From positions 1 to 12,104 of the forward strand of contig JBCCYT010000131.1 of the NCBI GenBank assembly GCA_039188975.1: 12,104 nucleotides of DNA, written 5' to 3'. The notes beneath the pieces are model-generated. The model made no database searches, was not told the origin of the DNA, and saw only the letters and a list, made by a program, of their open reading frames with translations. Position 1 is the stretch's first letter, and each line of letters begins with the position of its first letter. Shown here in pieces: positions 6,899 to 12,104 of the stretch. Both the position numbers and the translations under genes were made by a program. This DNA comes from UBA11606 sp039188975 (lineage in GTDB: Bacteria; Actinomycetota; Acidimicrobiia; Acidimicrobiales; Aldehydirespiratoraceae).

Positions 6899-7939
6899 AT
6901 GGGTTCGCATGCCTTTCCGATCCGTACCGTCGCACGCGAAGCCGGCGTGAGCACCGCGACCGTGGATCGGGTGCTCAATGGCCGAGGTGGGGTCCGGGCC
7001 ACGACGGTCGCCCGCGTCGAGCGAGCCGTCGTCGAGCTCGAACGGCGCCAGGAAGCCTTTGCTCTCGGCGGCCGGACCTTCACCATCGAGCTGGTGATGC
7101 AGGCGCCCCGCCGCTTCACCGCCGCGGTGTGGAATGCCTTCGAGGACGCGGTGCCGGCCGCGCACCCCGCTGCGTTCACGATGCGAACCCATGTGTCCGA
7201 ACGCGTCGATGCGGAGCGGATCGTCGCCACCCTTGACACCATCGCCAACCGCGGCACCCACGCCGTGGTGTTGAAAGCGCCTGACACCCCCGAGGTCGCC
7301 GCAGCGGTCGATCGCCTGGTGGAACACGGGGTGGCGGTGCTCACGATCGTGACCGATGTTTCGCGTAGTCGCCGCCATGCCTATGTCGGTCTCGACAACC
7401 GGGCTGCCGGCGCGACCGCTGCCTACCTGATCGACCGGTGGCGCAGGCAAGACCCGTCGGCCACCCAGCAAACGCCGATGAGCGTCTTGCTCACGATCAG
7501 CAGCGAACGGTTCGCCGGTGAGGAGCTTCGGGCCGCCGGATTTCGGGCGACTGCGGCCACCGTCGGCCCGGATTGGCGAATCCATCAACTGTCCGAGACG
7601 GGCGGTCTCGACGCCGTCGTGGCCCACGACCTCGATGCGCTTGCCGCCCGGGAGCAAATCGACGCCGTCTACTCGATCGGCGGCGGCAATCGGGCGGTGC
7701 TCGATGTGCTGAACCGTCACGGCCACCAGCCGTCGGTGTTCATCGCCCACGACCTCGACAGCGACAACCGAACGCTGCTCGGCACCAACGCCGTGTCCGC
7801 CGTGCTCCACCACGACCTGCGAGCCGACGCCGCCCGCGTCCTTCGCCTCGTGATGCAGGCCCATCGCGCCGTACCCGGCCTCCCCGCGACCGAACCCGCG
7901 CCGGTACAGATCGTCACGCCCTACAACCTCCCGACATGA
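6899..7939 (+). CDS. LacI-family transcriptional regulator
   Basis: This 346-residue DNA-binding regulator has an N-terminal helix-turn-helix, IRTVAREAGVSTATVDRVLNG (about residues 8-28), the LacI signature with Asp in place of the commoner Ser in TVSRVLN. A hinge helix region follows to about residue 60. Residues about 70-340 form a periplasmic-binding-protein-like ligand domain, with GTHAVVLKAP, AYVGLDNRAAG, DAVYSIGGGNRAVLDVL and FIAHDLDSDNRTLL, closest in feel to the sugar-binding Peripl_BP_4 type. It should bind operator DNA as a dimer and release or engage on binding a sugar-like ligand. It is divergent from the PhyH-led block, with an operator-like palindrome between them, and 43 bases upstream of the pirin gene. 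The sugar kinase at the left edge is a possible pathway partner, but it is separated by the four minus-strand genes. Confidence 0.93.
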   Translation: MGSHAFPIRTVAREAGVSTATVDRVLNGRGGVRATTVARVERAVVELERRQEAFALGGRTFTIELVMQAPRRFTAAVWNAFEDAVPAAHPAAFTMRTHVSERVDAERIVATLDTIANRGTHAVVLKAPDTPEVAAAVDRLVEHGVAVLTIVTDVSRSRRHAYVGLDNRAAGATAAYLIDRWRRQDPSATQQTPMSVLLTISSERFAGEELRAAGFRATAATVGPDWRIHQLSETGGLDAVVAHDLDALAAREQIDAVYSIGGGNRAVLDVLNRHGHQPSVFIAHDLDSDNRTLLGTNAVSAVLHHDLRADAARVLRLVMQAHRAVPGLPATEPAPVQIVTPYNLPT

Positions 7940-7970
7940 CCACGAGATCGCATCAGCTCGCGGGTGCGGC

Positions 7971-7976
7971 CAAACT
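7971..7976 (+). promoter_or_regulatory. candidate -10 element supporting the GTG start of the pirin gene
   Basis: CAAACT ends six bases before the GTG at 7983, the same spacing as at the LacI and rsmD starts, and no Shine-Dalgarno is present. The hexamer sits in a small perfect inverted repeat, GGCCA-AAC-TGGCC (7968-7980), which could equally be a minor hairpin in a read-through transcript from LacI. Confidence 0.3.
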
Positions 7977-7982
7977 GGCCCT

Positions 7983-8882
7983 GTGAGCGCAGCATCCCCC
8001 GACGCAGCAGCATCCGCCCACGAAGACGACGCGATCGAGCTGACGATCGAACCTCGGATCCGGCCGGTCGGACAGGGTGAGGTCCGGCGACTCCTCCCGT
8101 TCCGGAAACGTCGAATGGTGGGCCCCTACACGTTCCTCGATGTGATGGGTCCCGAGACGATGCCGGCCGGCGCCGCCATGAATGTCGATGCCCATCCGCA
8201 CATCGGCCTGTCGACGCTGACGTATCTCTTCGACGGCCGAATCGTGCACCGTGACTCGGTGGGCTCCGTTCAGCCCATCACGCCGGGGGCGGTGAACTGG
8301 ATGACCGCGGGTGCCGGCATCACTCACACCGAGCGTTCCCATCCCGAAGACATACCGGTCGACCGACGGGCCCACGGCCTGCAGATGTGGGTCGCGCTCC
8401 CGCACGAGACCGAGGACGGACCCGCCGGATTCGAGCACTGCCCGGCCGCTGATGTGCCCGAAGCCCACCATGGCGGAGCGTTGATACGGCTCGCGGTCGG
8501 AACCGGCTTCGGCATGGCTGCGCCGATCCCCGGATCGTCACCGCTGATCCTCGCTGAACTGTCGCTCAACGAGGCAACGGTGCGGGTCGATGACAGCCAC
8601 CGCGAACGAGCCGTCTACGCCGTCGACGACGGGATCCGCGTCGCGGGTCAGACCCTTCCAGAAGGGCGCCTTGCGGTGCTCGAACCCGGTACGACTCCTG
8701 AACTCAGCGGGTCGGGCCGAGCGGTCATCATCGGCGGCGAACCGGTCGGTCAGCGATTCATCTGGTGGAACTTCGTGCACTCCGACCGCGATCGCCTCGA
8801 AGAGGCGAAGGCGGACTGGACGGCGCAGCGGTTCCCGCTGGTGCCCGGCGACCACGAACCCTGGGTGCCCCTCCCGAGCTGA
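7983..8882 (+). CDS. pirin family protein
   Basis: Pirins are two-domain cupin proteins that bind one Fe. Some act as quercetinase-like dioxygenases or redox-sensing regulators. This 299-residue protein has the N-terminal pirin cupin at about residues 30-150. All four metal ligands can be read: His71 and His73 in DAHPHIGLST, and His115 and Glu117 in GAGITHTERS. Residues about 170-285 match the Pirin_C domain (PLILAELSLNEATV ... RAVIIGGEPVGQRFIWWNFVHS). The GTG start is chosen because the downstream ATG codons would cut into the cupin, and because of the CAAACT hexamer six bases upstream. It follows LacI on the same strand by 43 bases, so co-transcription is likely. Its link to the regulator or the dioxygenase is unknown. 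It converges on the substrate-binding protein gene, with 33 bases between stops. Confidence 0.93.
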   Translation: MSAASPDAAASAHEDDAIELTIEPRIRPVGQGEVRRLLPFRKRRMVGPYTFLDVMGPETMPAGAAMNVDAHPHIGLSTLTYLFDGRIVHRDSVGSVQPITPGAVNWMTAGAGITHTERSHPEDIPVDRRAHGLQMWVALPHETEDGPAGFEHCPAADVPEAHHGGALIRLAVGTGFGMAAPIPGSSPLILAELSLNEATVRVDDSHRERAVYAVDDGIRVAGQTLPEGRLAVLEPGTTPELSGSGRAVIIGGEPVGQRFIWWNFVHSDRDRLEEAKADWTAQRFPLVPGDHEPWVPLPS

Positions 8883-8915
8883 GCTCGAATGGAGTCACCC
8901 TGGGATCGGGTGCGG

Positions 8916-10076
8916 CTATTGGGTGGGCGCGGCGGTCAGTGCGGCGACCAGCTCGTCGAGCAAGAACGTGAGGTTGGCCGCGTTGACGAGACGGGCGGCT
9001 GCGCTCGACTCGGCGCTGACCCGGTACACGCCTCCCGCAGCCGCCGGCACGGTGCCGATGATCGGTCCGTTCAAGAAGTCCTGGTTCACGTTCTCGAGGT
9101 CGAAGCCGGCGATGCCGGAGACATCGAGGAACAGATAGGCGTCTCCCGCAAGCTCGCTGACGACCTCGAAGCTGTACGACTGCGTGGCACTGCCATCGAA
9201 CGACGCCACTAAGGGCGCAAACCCGAGTTCCTCGAGGAGCGCCGAGATCGGTGATTGGTCGGTGAACGTCACCAGCTCGCTCGACGGGCTCACGGCGGCC
9301 ACGAGCAGCGAGGCGCCCTCCCAATCGCTCAGTGCCTCTCGGGCCTGCGCAATGGACGCATCGTGGGAACTGATCAGTGCTTCCGCCTCGGCGGTTCGGC
9401 CAACGAGCTGGGCCATGCGCCGCAGCTCGTCGCGCCACGGAATGCTGTTGTCGGCCACATACAGCGGAGCGACCCCTTCCAGCAGCGGGTACGAATCGGG
9501 GTCATACGACGCGGTGACGATCAGGTCGGGCTGGTAGGTGGCGAGCAGTTCGACGCTCGGGCCTGCGCCCAGATCGTAGGTCTCGATGCCGGCGTAGTCG
9601 TCGAGCCAGGGGGCTGGTCGGCCGCCGTTGACCCGACCGATCAACACCGGCTCGATGCCGAGCGCCAACAGGTTCTGTGCGTCGATCGAATCCCACACCG
9701 AGACGACTCGCTCGGGTACAGCGTCGAGCGCAACCTCAACCCCACGCTGGTCGGTCACCCGTTGCTCGGGCGCCTCTGCGGGTTCGTCGGCTGCCGCGTC
9801 ATCGGCGGCGTCATCGGCAGCGTCGTCGTCGGCTGCGTCGCCGGCGCCAGTGTCGTCGGCGGTGGTGTCGTCATCGGCCGTGTCGTCGTCGGCCATCTCG
9901 GACGCGTTGGCCGACGCCGAGTCGCTGGCCGAGGCCGAGTCGCTGGCACTGTCGGACGACGCATCGTCGGGCGAGTCGTCGCCTCCGCACGCGGCCGCGA
10001 AAAGAGTGAGCGCAAGCAGGGCGACAAGCCAACGCCGCGTCTTCGCGGTGCGGCGGCCGGACGGATGAGAGGTCAT
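8916..10076 (-). CDS. lipoprotein substrate-binding protein of a metallophore/B12-type ABC importer
   Basis: This 386-residue exported lipoprotein has basic residues up to R15, a hydrophobic stretch WLVALLALTLFAAA, and Cys30 followed by GG, a usual actinobacterial lipobox. Residues 31-104 are a low-complexity Ser/Ala then Asp/Ala tether. Residues about 110-384 form the FecB/BtuF-like helical-backbone domain (Peripla_BP_2): VTDQRGVEVALDAVPERVVSV, the ELLATYQPDLIVTASYDP segment, and a long central helix around 225-252. It should capture Fe-siderophore, haem or cobalamin outside the membrane and deliver it to an importer. No permease or ATPase is adjacent, so it works with a distant transporter or as an orphan. 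The ATG has a proper AGGAG six bases upstream, unlike most genes here. A TAGCTT at 10123-10128 (minus) is a possible -10. I see no Fur or IdeR-like box. Confidence 0.9.
   Translation of the reverse strand: MTSHPSGRRTAKTRRWLVALLALTLFAAACGGDDSPDDASSDSASDSASASDSASANASEMADDDTADDDTTADDTGAGDAADDDAADDAADDAAADEPAEAPEQRVTDQRGVEVALDAVPERVVSVWDSIDAQNLLALGIEPVLIGRVNGGRPAPWLDDYAGIETYDLGAGPSVELLATYQPDLIVTASYDPDSYPLLEGVAPLYVADNSIPWRDELRRMAQLVGRTAEAEALISSHDASIAQAREALSDWEGASLLVAAVSPSSELVTFTDQSPISALLEELGFAPLVASFDGSATQSYSFEVVSELAGDAYLFLDVSGIAGFDLENVNQDFLNGPIIGTVPAAAGGVYRVSAESSAAARLVNAANLTFLLDELVAALTAAPTQ
9765..9986 (-). repeat. low-complexity Asp/Ala/Ser codon repeat tract encoding the lipoprotein tether
   Basis: The tract is made of irregular, repeated GAC/GAT, GCC/GCG and TCG/AGC-type codons, seen on the + strand as recurring gtcgtc, gtcatc and gtcggc units. 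It encodes first a Ser-Asp-Ala stretch and then an Asp/Ala/Thr stretch without Lys or Arg. The repeats are imperfect, so the length may vary between strains through slippage. Confidence 0.8.
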
Positions 10077-10082
10077 GAGGGG

Positions 10083-10087
10083 CTCCT
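10083..10087 (-). promoter_or_regulatory. ribosome binding site of the substrate-binding lipoprotein
   Basis: AGGAG on the minus strand lies six bases before the ATG at 10076. It is one of only two convincing Shine-Dalgarno sites in the window, the other being at coaD, and it fixes this start. Confidence 0.7.
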
Positions 10088-10175
10088 ACGGAACGTCTGG
10101 CTGCGAAACCGATGTCGTCGTAAAGCTACCAACGGGTGTCCGAATCCGGCCGTTCCCCAGCTCCGTGCCGTTGAC

Positions 10176-10181
10176 TACTCT
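10176..10181 (+). promoter_or_regulatory. candidate -10 element for the flavodoxin-fold oxidoreductase
   Basis: TACTCT matches TANNNT and ends eight bases before the ATG at 10190. No Shine-Dalgarno is present, so the mRNA is probably leaderless or nearly so. The 113-base gap to the divergent lipoprotein gene holds both promoters; I see no further convincing operator in it. Confidence 0.4.
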
Positions 10182-10189
10182 CGGACCCG

Positions 10190-10948
10190 ATGACTGAACA
10201 GCTGCAAACGATGACCGAGACCCTGCGCCACGATGCGCCGGCGGACTACTCCGACCTGAAAGCGTTGTTGCTCAATTGCACGCTGACCCGATCGCCCAAC
10301 CTCTCCCACACCGAGGGGCTCATGAGCATCGCCAAGCAGATCCTCGAAGCAAACAGTGTGGAGACCGAGTATCTGCGGCCCGTCGACTATGAGATTCCTG
10401 CGGGCCTCAAGCACGACTACGCCGGTCGCGACGGCTACGAGAAGGACGATTGGCCGATGATCCAGGCCAAGATCGACGCCTGCGACATCTTGATCGTCGG
10501 GACCTCGGTGTGGCTCGGCGAGAAGAGCTCGGTGTGCAACCGAGTGTTCGAACGCATGTACGGCTACACGCACGACCTCAACGAAAAGGGCCAGTACCGC
10601 GACTACGGCAAGGTCGGCGCTGCGCTCATCACCGGCAACGAAGACGGTGTGAAGCACTGCGCGATGAACATGCTGTTCTCGCTGAGCCACATCGGTTACA
10701 CCGTTCCGCCCCAGGCGGACGCAGGCTGGATGGGTGAGGCCGGTCCGGGGCCGTCCTACATGGACGACGGTTCCGGTGGCCCCGAAAACGACTTCACCAA
10801 TCGCAACACCACGTTCCTCGTCTGGAACTGCCTCCACCTCGCCCGCATGCTCAAAGATGCAGGCGGCGTTCCGGCCCATGGCAACCAGCCCGAGGCCTGG
10901 AAGGCCGGCAGCCACACCGACTACCACTCACCCGAGCACCGGATCTGA
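10190..10948 (+). CDS. NAD(P)H-dependent FMN reductase / flavodoxin-like-fold oxidoreductase
   Basis: This 252-residue cytoplasmic flavoprotein is expected to transfer electrons from NAD(P)H to FMN or a quinone-like acceptor. The fold is read from beta-1 and the phosphate loop LKALLLNCTLTRSPNLSHTEGL (about 23-44), ILIVGTSVWLGEKSSVCNRVFERM (100-123), which corresponds to the FMN ring loop and following helix, and VGAALITGNEDGVKHC (142-157), the third FMN-contacting loop. The Gly/Pro/Asp-rich segment at 175-203 and the C-terminal tail are longer than in small FMN reductases and probably cap the active site. There is no signal peptide or membrane segment. It is divergent from the metallophore-type binding protein, and some flavin reductases release iron from siderophores. 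That pairing is suggestive only, because the gap shows no shared regulatory box. The exact substrate is unknown. Confidence 0.87.
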   Translation: MTEQLQTMTETLRHDAPADYSDLKALLLNCTLTRSPNLSHTEGLMSIAKQILEANSVETEYLRPVDYEIPAGLKHDYAGRDGYEKDDWPMIQAKIDACDILIVGTSVWLGEKSSVCNRVFERMYGYTHDLNEKGQYRDYGKVGAALITGNEDGVKHCAMNMLFSLSHIGYTVPPQADAGWMGEAGPGPSYMDDGSGGPENDFTNRNTTFLVWNCLHLARMLKDAGGVPAHGNQPEAWKAGSHTDYHSPEHRI

Positions 10949-10975
10949 GCGCTCGATCAGCCATCACCGCAGGCG

Positions 10976-11149
10976 CTACGGACCGTTGTCGATGTCGTCG
11001 GCGGTGAGTTCGACGTCCCAGCGGTCGAGGCAGTCTCGGCAGCGAAAGGCGACGATGTCGCCGGGTTCCCAGCCTTCGTCGGGTTCGTAGCTGATCAGCG
11101 AGCAGACGCCGCCGCAGTCGACGCAGGTGATCGTGGTCGGGATCGGCAC
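10976..11149 (-). CDS. small zinc-ribbon-like protein
   Basis: This 57-residue protein has two Cys pairs: CVDCGGVC near the N-terminus and CRDCLDRWDVEL near the C-terminus, separated by an acidic segment with Trp (YEPDEGWEPGDIV). The CxxC...CxxC layout should bind one zinc. The GTG at 11149 is chosen because TACCGT ends seven bases before it and the protein begins just before the first Cys pair. An ATG at 11191 would add 14 poorly ordered residues and overlap rsmD. It is divergent from rsmD and convergent with the oxidoreductase (27 bases between stops). I do not recognise a named family. The acidic, low-Lys composition does not look like a ribosomal zinc-ribbon protein. A role in protein or RNA contacts is possible but not shown. 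Confidence 0.7.
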   Translation of the reverse strand: MPIPTTITCVDCGGVCSLISYEPDEGWEPGDIVAFRCRDCLDRWDVELTADDIDNGP

Positions 11150-11156
11150 GAATGCG

Positions 11157-11162
11157 ACGGTA
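11157..11162 (-). promoter_or_regulatory. candidate -10 element for the zinc-ribbon gene
   Basis: TACCGT on the minus strand matches TANNNT and ends seven bases before the GTG at 11149. It nearly faces the rsmD element at 11178-11183, so the two promoters would interlock. Confidence 0.4.
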
Positions 11163-11177
11163 GCCCGAGATCCCCGG

Positions 11178-11183
11178 CACACT
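11178..11183 (+). promoter_or_regulatory. candidate -10 element for rsmD
   Basis: CACACT ends six bases before the ATG at 11190, and no Shine-Dalgarno is present. It supports this ATG over an in-frame start 63 bases upstream. Confidence 0.35.
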
Positions 11184-11189
11184 GCATCC

Positions 11190-11747
11190 ATGCGCGTCGT
11201 GTCTGGAGAACTGGGTGGGCGGACGATCCTTGCGCCTGAGGGCGAGGAGACCCGGCCGACCTCGGAGCGGGTCCGAGAAGCGATCTTCAACATGTTGTTC
11301 TCGCTCGATGCGATCGACGGGGCGCGAGTGCTCGACGGGTTTGCCGGTTCGGGGGCGCTCGGCATCGAAGCCCTGTCACGCGGCGCATCTCACGCCACCT
11401 TTGTGGAGTCGCGCCGTGACGCGGTGGCGACGATCCGTTCGAATCTCGAGTCGTTGGGGTTGGCAGCGGTCACCCAGGTGATCCCGGGCGATGCGATCGC
11501 GCACCTCGAACGCGCGGTCAGTGGTGCGGCTGACTATGACCTGGTCCTGCTCGATCCGCCGTACGGGTTCGATGACTGGGCGGCGCTGCTGGCGTTGGTG
11601 CCGGAGGGGGCGGTGGTGGTGATCGAGTCGGGGCGTGACGTTGCCGTCCCGAGTTCGTGGGTGATCGAGCGGGTGAAGCACTACGGGAGTACCGTGGTGA
11701 CGCTCGCTACTGCAGGGGCTCGTTCCCTGCCAGAAGAGGAACAGTGA
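11190..11747 (+). CDS. rsmD: 16S rRNA (guanine(966)-N(2))-methyltransferase RsmD
   Basis: RsmD uses S-adenosylmethionine to methylate N2 of guanine 966 of 16S rRNA during 30S assembly. The 185-residue product is full length for the family. It opens with the characteristic MRVVSGELGGRTILAPEG, followed by TRPTSERVREAIFNML (22-37). The SAM-binding motif I is LDGFAGSGALGIEALSRGA (48-66), and the catalytic motif IV is LDPPYGF (121-127), with the N2-methyltransferase DPPY form. The frame is open 63 bases upstream, but homology begins at this Met. The stop overlaps the coaD start (GTGA), indicating translational coupling. The rsmD-coaD pair is a common bacterial arrangement and supports both calls. 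Confidence 0.96.
   Translation: MRVVSGELGGRTILAPEGEETRPTSERVREAIFNMLFSLDAIDGARVLDGFAGSGALGIEALSRGASHATFVESRRDAVATIRSNLESLGLAAVTQVIPGDAIAHLERAVSGAADYDLVLLDPPYGFDDWAALLALVPEGAVVVIESGRDVAVPSSWVIERVKHYGSTVVTLATAGARSLPEEEQ
11735..11740 (+). promoter_or_regulatory. ribosome binding site of coaD inside the end of rsmD
   Basis: AGAGGA lies three bases before the GTG at 11744, within the last codons of rsmD. Together with the four-base overlap it suggests that ribosomes finishing rsmD re-initiate on coaD. The spacing is slightly short. Confidence 0.55.
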
Positions 11748-12104
11748 CTACTCGAGTTCTGTATCCCGGTTCGTTCGATCCGGTTCACAACGGCCATATC
11801 GAGATCATCTCGACCGCCGCCGAGTTGTTCGACGAGGTGGTCGTGGCGGCGATGCGCAATCCCCAGAAGGGGGGTGGCTCGTTCAGCCTCGATGAGCGCC
11901 AAGAGATGATCGAAGAAGCGACCGCACACTTGTCGAACGTGACGATCACCATGTTTTCGTCGTTGGTCGTCGATCTGGCTCGTGACATCGATGCCCGCTT
12001 CATCATCAAGGGTTTGCGGGCGGTGTCGGACTTCGAGAACGAGCTGCAGATGGCGCAGATGAACAACGCAGTGTCGGGGGTGCATACGTTGTTCATCCCG
12101 TCGG
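11744..12104 (+). CDS. coaD: phosphopantetheine adenylyltransferase CoaD (3' end outside window)
   Basis: CoaD transfers AMP from ATP to 4'-phosphopantetheine, giving dephospho-CoA, the penultimate step of coenzyme A synthesis, in the cytoplasm. The visible 120 residues of about 160 start with RVLYPGSFDPVHNGHIEII, including the nucleotidyltransferase HxGH motif at His15-Gly17-His18. They continue with AMRNPQKGG (37-45) and the IIKGLRAVSDFENELQMAQMN segment (87-107), the family (R/K)GLR motif with Lys in place of the commoner Arg. The C-terminal ISSS/R motif lies beyond the window. The start is GTG, overlapping the rsmD stop by four bases, with AGAGGA upstream. There are no frameshifts in the visible part. 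Confidence 0.96.
   Translation, partial: MTTRVLYPGSFDPVHNGHIEIISTAAELFDEVVVAAMRNPQKGGGSFSLDERQEMIEEATAHLSNVTITMFSSLVVDLARDIDARFIIKGLRAVSDFENELQMAQMNNAVSGVHTLFIPS

Noticed and set aside
6784..7344. Upstream extension of the dioxygenase frame
   Set aside because: It lies opposite the LacI coding region, is Ser/Thr/Arg-rich without PhyH character, and the -10-like hexamer directly before the ATG at 6783 supports the shorter protein. An intermediate ATG at 6834 adds 17 residues and has no better signal.
7936..7986. A 16-codon frame whose ATG overlaps the LacI stop and whose TGA overlaps the pirin GTG
   Set aside because: It would allow translational coupling, but the peptide has no recognisable character, there is no Shine-Dalgarno, and the CAAACT hexamer explains the pirin start equally well. 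Chance is likely.
8896..8912. CACCC...GGGTG inverted repeat between the convergent pirin and lipoprotein genes, considered as a terminator
   Set aside because: The stem has only five pairs with a seven-base loop and no U tract on either strand, so the evidence is too weak.
9255..10193. + strand open frame rich in Gly and Val opposite the lipoprotein
   Set aside because: It is an antisense image of the Asp/Ala repeat tract and has no signal or motif of its own.
11127..11189. A 21-codon N-terminal extension of RsmD
   Set aside because: Family similarity begins exactly at MRVVSGELGG, and the extension overlaps the divergent zinc-ribbon gene and its promoter.
1..12104. Search by eye for CRISPR arrays, tRNA or rRNA genes, transposases, integrases and attachment sites
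   Set aside because: None was seen. Composition and gene spacing are even throughout, and no gap longer than about 115 bases is left without a gene.

Overview
The window is compact, GC-rich actinobacterial chromosome with almost no intergenic space and no tRNA, rRNA, CRISPR array or mobile element. Codon choice (C/G in third positions), the rsmD-coaD pair, a hydrolase fused to a class III cyclase-like domain, and many starts that lack a Shine-Dalgarno site but have a -10-like hexamer just before the start codon all fit Actinomycetota. My best guess is Acidimicrobiia (Ilumatobacter-like); that is an inference, not a proven placement.

Layout. Bases 2-892 (+) hold the C-terminal part of an FGGY sugar kinase whose start is outside the window. 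It converges on a four-gene minus-strand block (6783 down to 917). In transcription order the block is a PhyH-type Fe(II)/2-oxoglutarate dioxygenase, a half-size ABC exporter (permease plus ATPase), a Coq4-family protein with the HDxxH-x11-E metal motif, and an alpha/beta-hydrolase plus cyclase-like fusion that has lost key catalytic residues in both halves. Gaps are 51, 31 and 55 bases. A LacI-family regulator (6899-7939, +) is divergent from the block, and a pirin (7983-8882, +) follows it. The 115-base LacI/PhyH gap has an operator-like palindrome and an 11-base-period direct repeat. Next come a minus-strand lipoprotein (8916-10076), which is a metallophore-type substrate-binding protein on a long Asp/Ala/Ser tether, and a divergent flavodoxin-fold oxidoreductase (10190-10948, +). 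The right end holds a 57-residue zinc-ribbon-like protein (10976-11149, -) divergent from rsmD (11190-11747, +), which overlaps coaD (11744 to the window edge, +) by four bases.

How it may work together. rsmD (16S rRNA methyltransferase) and coaD (coenzyme A synthesis) are housekeeping genes. The LacI regulator probably controls the divergent dioxygenase and perhaps the whole minus-strand block, responding to a sugar-like ligand. Two predicted metal-dependent proteins (PhyH and Coq4-like), an exporter and a probable non-catalytic hydrolase/cyclase protein suggest modification and movement of a hydrophobic small molecule, but no substrate can be read from the sequence. The most noteworthy points are the doubly degenerate fusion protein, the Coq4-like protein with an extra helical N-terminal region, and a recurring hexamer 5-8 bases before nine of the eleven start codons in the window.
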